Positions 58,501 to 64,000 of a DNA stretch of 64,000 bases are shown here, in pieces. The notes beneath the pieces were generated by a model that was not told the origin of the DNA, made no database searches, and was given only the letters and a program-made list of their open reading frames with translations. The stretch comes from Lantana camara (taxonomy: Eukaryota; Streptophyta; Magnoliopsida; Lamiales; Verbenaceae), in NCBI GenBank assembly GCA_037501455.1, contig CM074855.1, forward strand, positions 31,529,001-31,593,000, given 5' to 3'. Positions within the stretch are counted from its first letter, which is position 1, and each line of letters starts with the position of its first letter. The position numbers and the translations under genes are program-made.

Positions 58501-59555
58501 AGAGCAAAAATCCCTAAAAGTTCATACCAATCTCATAATTCAAACCCTAATCAAATCTGATCCAAATCATGATTTAAGTAGATGAAATGAAGCATAATAG
58601 AGTCGAGAAGACATAAATATTCATACCTTGAAGATTTGGTGAAGGAGGGAAGAGATTTGAGCTCAAAATCATAAAGATGGCCTAGGGTTTCTTTCTTCTC
58701 TTCTCCTCTCTCTCTCTCGTTCAGTTTCAGCTGAAAATGGAGGAGTGTGGTTCGGTTTTCAGAGCTAAAGGGAAGAGGAAGGGCTTAACACAAGGTACAC
58801 AAGTCATGGTTAAGGTATGGTTGGGTTAAGGGGTGTTATGGGGTCCCACCATGAAGACTAGTCAACATAAAGAGCTCTTCTTGCACGAGTTGTCCGTTAC
58901 GGTTGGATTTCGGAGGTCTTAATGATTTCAAAAAGGTATGAGGCTTGTTCCATTGTCTCCGAATCGTCGATATGAAGGCAACGGAGGTGTCGGAATTCGA
59001 ATCCGAATTCCCGAGCTCAAGATATCACATACGGAACCAAGGGTGCGCTAATTGCTCGTTAACCCCCGACTTGGTTCCAAAAATCAAAATTAAATCCGTA
59101 AACACGTCAAATGAATCCGAAAACATAAACCGAGCATATAGGCATGTTCATAACACACATATTTACGACATATTAAATTTTCACGCCAATCCGATATCAT
59201 TACATATAAGAACGAAGTAGAAATAGAACACTCAAGCGCATGAACGAATTCATATTGTTATAAATTAATTACTAAAACTTAAATTCCATATTAAATAAAT
59301 TAAACAAACTAATAACATGTTGTAATTAATTAACAAAATTACCGAAATAGTTAAGGTAACACGAAACCTTAATTAAGAATTTAAACACTAAATATCAAAG
59401 TGAAATAAAATGAATTAATTAAGATAACCATAGTCTATAGTTTAAATCAAATATAAACACTTATAAACAATTAATCATATAATTAAATAATTAAATCGTG
59501 CAATTTTCAAATAAATACCCCACATTATTAAAACCGAAAAAACTGGGGCGTTACA
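55562..59555 (-). repeat. 5' LTR of element 3 (family G, 3994 bp)
   Basis: A copy of 48582-52575 at an offset of 6980 bases with about ten single-base differences. Its dyad cluster is at 57612-57737. As the upstream LTR on the minus strand it would supply the promoter. Confidence 0.95.
57612..57737 (-). repeat. Dyad cluster of LTR G, 5' LTR copy
   Basis: Identical to the cluster at 50632-50757, with the same four sites at offset 6980. Confidence 0.9.
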
Positions 59556-59973
59556 TAGGTTGTCTCGAGCTAGGCGGGGAAGTACGTGTCTCGGTCATGT
59601 ACTTCTAGTTTAGGTCGTGTTACATTCATATTTCCTGTTTTGAATACTCTACTTATATATTTGATATAAGAGTGGTATTTTGGAGAATTGTGAACTTCTG
59701 ATGAATACTTGATCTATTCTGGGCCGTGAGGCCATTATATATGATGTAAATGATAGTATAGAGCTCGTTTTGATCCTTATGCAATTGCTTCCACATTCCT
59801 AATTGTATTTTGCCCGCTCTGTCCGAGTTTTATCCCTTCTTAGCCTAACGTGTGAGGGTAGGTTCCCGTTCGCTTAGACTTCGACTCATGTATGGAAATC
59901 CATTTCATATGTAGGTTTGAGTTTAGGTGCGGGGGATGTGATGGCCCACCGTTCCGGGCACTGCATCTTAAAG

Positions 59974-59985
59974 TGATATCAGAGC
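59974..59985 (+). other. Primer binding site of element 4
   Basis: TGATATCAGAGC differs from the canonical TGGTATCAGAGC by one base. It lies 8 bases after the LTR end, with spacer TCTTAAAG resembling TCCTTAAG of elements 1 and 3. Confidence 0.88.
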
Positions 59986-60162
59986 TCTCGATTGAAAAAC
60001 CGGAGCTCTAGAGTTGTGTTGGGTCTGTTTAGGTTGTACAGCTTATGACAACGTGGTGATGTGCGTTTATTTGGTTATTTGTTCATTTCCTTGTTAATCG
60101 TGCACATGAACATGTACTAACCCTCCCGCATATGAATTGGAATCCTTTGCTTTTACAGAAAT

Positions 60163-61280
60163 ATGACCCCATGAAGACATTATCACCTAGATAGATCTCC
60201 TGAATGCCGTCATCATAGGGATCATTCACCACAACAATAAAATAACAACCCACCACCACCACCCCCCCAAATGTATTCTTGGAACAGAGAGCTCAGGAAA
60301 GGCACAATGTCCCTCAAGCTGGGAATCATGGGGGGAATGCCATTACTACCATTCTTCGGGAGTTTAAAAATCAGAATCCACTGGTTTTCGTAGGTGGAAA
60401 TGATGTTCAAGCGGAGGAGTGGTTGATCCAAACTATTCGATATGGCGCCTTATACCTTGTGATCCGATGGAAAAGTTGCAATGTGCTCTCATGATGATAT
60501 AGGGACAGGCTTATAGTTGGTGGCCCAGAGTCCAGGTAAAGTTGGAAGCTTCTGGTGAGGAGATTACATGGGATATCTTTGAGCGGGAATTCAAGAATAA
60601 ATATATTCTGAAGGCTTCCCGAAGCAGACGTTTGAGAGAGTTCATGGACCTCAAACAGGGAGGAATGTATGTGACCGACTATATCAATGAGTTTGAAAGG
60701 ATTTCTCGATATGCTCTAAACATCTCCAATGATGATGAAGCTAAAGCCTCTCAGTTCCTCCATGGTCTTCGGGAAGACATGAAGGATGCATTAGAAGCTG
60801 CTAATACGAGCACGTGGGCGAAGGTGACTGATAAAGCCTTAAGAGTTAAAGATACGGTAGTTCTGAGAAGGAAGAGTTCACATGCGGGATAGGGTTCGAG
60901 TTCGGGGAGTTCTAACAAGTTCGGGAAGAGGCCGGCATTCCAAGCTTTTTCTCAAGCTAAACCTCAGAATAAATAGTTCCGACCAGCAGGACCAAACCAA
61001 GCAAAACAACCATTGGCTCTTCCGGCTCCACCAAAGGTTCAGTGCACGTACTGCAAGGGTCCTCATCACGTAGATAACTTCTTTAGGCTTCATATGAGAT
61101 CCTTTGTTTGTGGGTTACCCGATCACATGGTGAGCATGTGCCCGAAAAAGAAAGATAATCAGAGGCCCGCAATCCTAGCTAGGGCTTACGCATTGGGTGG
61201 TGAGGAAGAAGAAGTTGTGGAGGTCATCCCAAACGCCGTGATCAAAGGTATCGTTAGCATTCATGGCACTACATTACATG
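60163..61280 (+). pseudogene. Element 4 gag, broken
   Basis: An ATG at 60163 is followed by a stop three codons later and a histidine/proline-rich leader. Capsid blocks appear in changing frames: LREFKNQNPLVFVGG (60347-60395), then FEREFKNKYI and YINEFERISRYALN (60576-60725) up to a stop at 60890. The nucleocapsid part (61043-61145) has CTYCKGPHH but has lost its last cysteine, and the second knuckle, VCGLPDHMVSMC, lacks its first cysteine. So both zinc knuckles are damaged, unlike element 1. Confidence 0.82.
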
Positions 61281-62435
61281 CATTATTTGATCTCGGGGCT
61301 GCTCATTCCTTTATTTCGAGGGATATAGCTGCTTCTATGTGTTGGCTTGTCTCCCTTTGTGCACATGATTACGTGGTTAGTTCTCCCGTCAGGGGTAGCT
61401 TGGTGAACTTGCAGGTTGTTTCGTGGGTGTCCCGTGAGCTTTGAAGGTCGGGTTTTTCTTGCAGACTTGATTGAGATGCCTATGCTGAGATATGGTGTCA
61501 TTCTCGGAATGGATTAGTTGTATGATGATGGGGCTAAGATGGATTGTCGTAAGAAGAAAGTTTCCTTTGGTTTAGTGGAGTTTAAGGGCGAGAGGTTAAA
61601 GTCAAGCCCATTTATTTCCTTTGTTGAGGCGAGTAAACTGGTAAATAAGCCAAAGGATCAGGCCAAACTTGAAGAGACGGAGATCGTGCGAGATTATGCC
61701 GACGTGTTCCCTGAGACTTTAGGGTCTTTGCCACCCGACAGGGACATCGAGTTCGTAATTGACCTTTATCCTGGAGCAGAGCCTTTTTCGAAGACTCCCT
61801 ACAGAGTGGCTCCCGCTGAGTTAAACGAGTTGAAGTCACTTCTCGATGAACTTCTAGCTTGCGGGTACATTCGTCTGAGGACTCCTCCATGTGGTGCTCC
61901 CATTCTATTTGTAAAGAAGAAGGATGTAAAGTCACAAATGTGCATAGATTACCGTGAGTTAAATCGGATGACCGTGAAGAACAAATACCCGTTGAATCAC
62001 ATCGAGGAGTTGTTCAATATTCTGCAGGGTTCTAAGGTTTACTCCAAGTTAGATTTGAGGCAGGGTTACTACCGACTGCGAATCAGGGAGGAGGATATTC
62101 CGAAGACTGGGTTCAATACTAGATATGGGCATTTTGAGTTCGTCGTGATGCCTTTTGGGTTAACAAATGCTCCAGCCGTGTTCATGGATATGATACATCG
62201 AGTGTTCAGGAAATTTCTCAATAAGTTCATGGTAATCTTTATAGACGATATTCTGGTGTACTCAAAGTCGGCTGAGGAGCATGTAGAGCATCTCCGGATG
62301 ATTTTAGAAACTTTAATAGAACACAAGCTCTATGCCAAGTTCAGTAAATGTGAATTTTGAATTGACAGGGTTATATTTCTGGGCCAGATAATCTCGGGTA
62401 ACAGAATTAAAATCGATCCATCGAAAGTTGAATCC
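61281..62435 (+). pseudogene. Element 4 protease and reverse transcriptase, broken
   Basis: The protease active site reads LFDLGAAHSFIS at about 61285-61320: the serine or threonine after the catalytic aspartate is leucine, so the enzyme would be inactive. A frameshift lies near 61430-61515. The RT (61640-62360) is well kept, with [56 protein letters not shown] and the catalytic FIDDILVYS at about 62240-62266. A stop at 62358 replaces the tryptophan after KCEF. The frame then continues in phase. Confidence 0.87.
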
Positions 62436-63030
62436 GTGCTACGTTGGGAGAGACCGAGAAACACTTCAGAGATCAGAAGTTTCCTTGGACTAGAAGGATA
62501 CTACCGCAGGTTTGTAAAGGACTTCTCTAAGATTGCGGCTACGCTAACCCATCTAACTAAGAAAGAGGTGAAGTTCGAGTGGGATGATAAGTGTGAAGCA
62601 AGTTTTCAGACGTTGAAGGTGAAGTTGACCTCGACACCAGTCCTTACCCTACCCGAGGGCACTGAGGGTTATACAGTTTACACGGATGCTTCAAAAGAGG
62701 GTCTCGGTTATGTTTTAATACAGCATGGTAGAGTGGTAGCTTATGCTTCAAGGAAGTTGATGGAGCATGAGAAGAATTACCCTACCCACGATCTCGAATT
62801 AGCTGTCGTTGTGTTGGCTTTGAGGAAGTGGCGACACTATCTATACGGTGCAACCTTCGAGGTGTTTACGGATCACCGAAGCCTCAAGTATCTCTTTTCT
62901 CAAAAGGATTTAAACTTGAGACAGAGGCATTGGATGGAGTTATTAGAGGATTATGATTGTACCATTCAATACCATCCGGGTACAGCAAATGTGGTAGTTG
63001 ATGCCTTGAGTAGAAAGGCGAGTATGTCTT
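62436..63030 (+). pseudogene. Element 4 RNase H
   Basis: In the same frame as [36 protein letters not shown] (first aspartate), [20 protein letters not shown] and ending DALSRKAS. The domain itself is open throughout; it is broken only by the stop upstream and a shift after 63030. Confidence 0.85.
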
Positions 63031-64000
63031 ATTTTGGAAGTAGGTTCTTCAAGTTGTGGTTCAGAGATCTTGGTTTCGGGAACTTGGTTGGCTAATCTTA
63101 CAATAATACAGGACTTGAAACAGCAGTTGCTAGAAGCTCAAGCTTCGGATGCGGAAATTCAGAAGTTGGTAGCTCGTTCTAGAGATGACCCGAATTCTAA
63201 GTTTGAATTCGATGACTCTGGTTTGTTAAGGTTTGAAGCGGGAATATGTGTCCCAAAGGAGCTCAAGAGAATTATACTTGAGGAGGCACATCACCCGAGG
63301 TACTTGACTCATCCCGGAGGTACGAAGATGTATCGGGACCTAAAAGAGAAATTCTGGGGGAATGGTAAAAAAAAGGGACGTCAAGAACTTCGTGAAGCGA
63401 TGTCTAACGTGTTAAAAGGTGAAGACTGAGCACCAGAAGACGGGAGGAACCCTCCAACTGCTTCCTATTCTCGAGTGGAAGTGGGAGCAAATGACGATGG
63501 ACTTTGTGTCCAGTTTGCCCAGAGTTAAAGGAAGGTATGATGGAATAAGGGTAATTGTCGATAGATTGACTAAGTCTGCCCATTTCGTCAAGGTTCGAAT
63601 GTCTGAGAAAGTTCCAAAACTAGCCGAGTTATATGTCTGGGAGATTGTAAGGTTACACGGAGTTCCTGGCTAGTATTGTTTCAGATCGAGATCCACGGTT
63701 CACTTCAGTCTTTTGCCAGAATCTTTAGAAGTGTTTGGGCACCAAGCTTAGCACCGCTTCGCATCCTCAAACAGACGGTCAGTCAGAAAGGTTAATTCAG
63801 TATCTTGAGGATATGCTTAGAGCGTGTGTCTTGGATTTTCAGGATAAGTGGAACGAGCACCAGGCTTTGGTCGAATTTGCTTATAATAATAGTTATAAAG
63901 GATCGAGTAAGATGGCTCTGTACACAGCACTTTATGGAAAAAAGTGCTGGTCTCCTTTGTTTTGGGATATCGAGGATTGGGGATGGACCGAAGAGAATAA
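63031..64000 (+). pseudogene. Element 4 integrase, broken and cut by the window end
   Basis: The zinc region has HPGGTKMYRDLKEKFWGNG, after which a frameshift removes the CXXC pair. Then HQKTGGTLQLL, the core with MDFVSSLPRVKG (first D) and VDRLTKSAHF, and after a shift near 63670 SDRDPRF-like text (second D) and the glutamate block at 63787-63810 in another frame. The rest lies beyond the window. Confidence 0.82.

Larger units (their letters stand above)
48582..59555 (-). mobile_element. Element 3: non-autonomous LTR retrotransposon with 4-kb LTRs and no pol
   Basis: Two LTRs of 3994 bp (48582-52575 and 55562-59555) flank a 2986-bp internal region, with the perfect TSD TAGGT (48577-48581 and 59556-59560). 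It has a primer site and a polypurine tract on the minus strand but no recognisable gag or pol domain, so it is a large non-autonomous derivative. The LTRs differ at about ten positions that I could find by eye, so it is young. Its PPT-proximal sequence is almost the same as element 1's, suggesting that Tekay-like enzymes moved it. Confidence 0.93.
46843..59965 (+). repeat. LTR F, truncated at its start and split by element 3
   Basis: The pieces are 46843-48581 and 59561-59965. The first part starts inside what is intron 1 in other families, with a dyad cluster (47242-47459), acceptor-like TGCTTCAG (ends 47738) and the CATCTCTTTT-type middle. The second part begins at the GTGCTAGGCGGG-like box (59569) and ends GGGCACTGCA at 59965. 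About the first third of the LTR is missing. Confidence 0.82.
46843..64000 (+). mobile_element. Element 4: decayed Tekay-like gypsy element with 5' LTR F, runs off the window
   Basis: LTR F (46843-48581 and 59561-59965) is followed by a primer site, gag, protease, RT, RNase H and integrase on the + strand up to the window end. It is related to element 1 (same domain blocks and primer spacing) but a separate family. Stops, shifts and a changed protease active site make it inactive. Element 3 is inserted in its LTR. Confidence 0.85.

Overview
This window is plant nuclear DNA, very probably dicot-like heterochromatin, made almost entirely of nested LTR retrotransposons. I found no host gene I would defend. 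The evidence is Ty3/gypsy pol with a plant-type chromodomain, Ty1/copia and Tat-lineage elements, initiator-methionine tRNA primer sites, and 5-bp target-site duplications (TSDs) around almost every insertion. The species cannot be told from the sequence.

Layout. (1) 1-25841: a decayed Tekay-like chromovirus (element 1, + strand) with its 5' LTR cut by the window edge. A solo LTR (family C, 2956-6079) sits in its pol. Its 3' LTR (9020-25841) holds a second solo LTR (family B, 9057-12863) and an intact Ty1/copia element (14947-25056, - strand). The copia element has 1950-bp LTRs with no difference I could see and one uninterrupted 1306-residue polyprotein, so it is the youngest and best preserved feature. 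(2) 25842-31246: non-TE-like flank with a solo LTR of element 1's own family (26770-29852). (3) 31247-45317: a small terminal-inverted-repeat DNA transposon split by an old Tat-lineage gypsy element (element 2, 31365-44904, - strand). Element 2 carries two RNase H domains and an antisense extra ORF with its own TATA box, and is itself interrupted by a solo LTR (family E, 40304-42863). (4) 45318-64000: a pol fragment, then LTR family F, then gag-pol of the same family (element 4, runs off the right edge), an arrangement like a tandem retroelement. LTR F is split by element 3 (48582-59555, - strand), which has two 3994-bp, nearly identical LTRs around about 3 kb with no pol, so it must depend on enzymes supplied by another element.

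The signal I think is new: the long LTRs of families A, C, E, F and G carry, at one matching place, a cluster of four to six 18-nt dyads (7-nt arm, 4-nt centre, 7-nt arm; centre usually flanked as C-NNCC-G). Within an LTR all dyads share one arm sequence. Between LTR families, and even between two copies of family A, the arms are quite different, while the start-to-start spacing is kept (about 32-34 bp inside pairs, 40-74 bp between pairs). The cluster always lies between an AAG|GT donor-like site and an ACAG acceptor-like site, inside what looks like the first intron of a conserved exon-intron layout of the LTR. This looks like a recognition array whose sequence turns over in concert. Related dyads occur upstream of the polypurine tract of elements 1 and 3, and a tandem array of dyads lies inside element 3.

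The parts work as parasites of one another: element 1, element 3 and element 4 share primer-site spacing, polypurine-tract context and LTR modules, so autonomous members could have mobilised the pol-less element 3. Solo LTRs show frequent LTR-LTR recombination.
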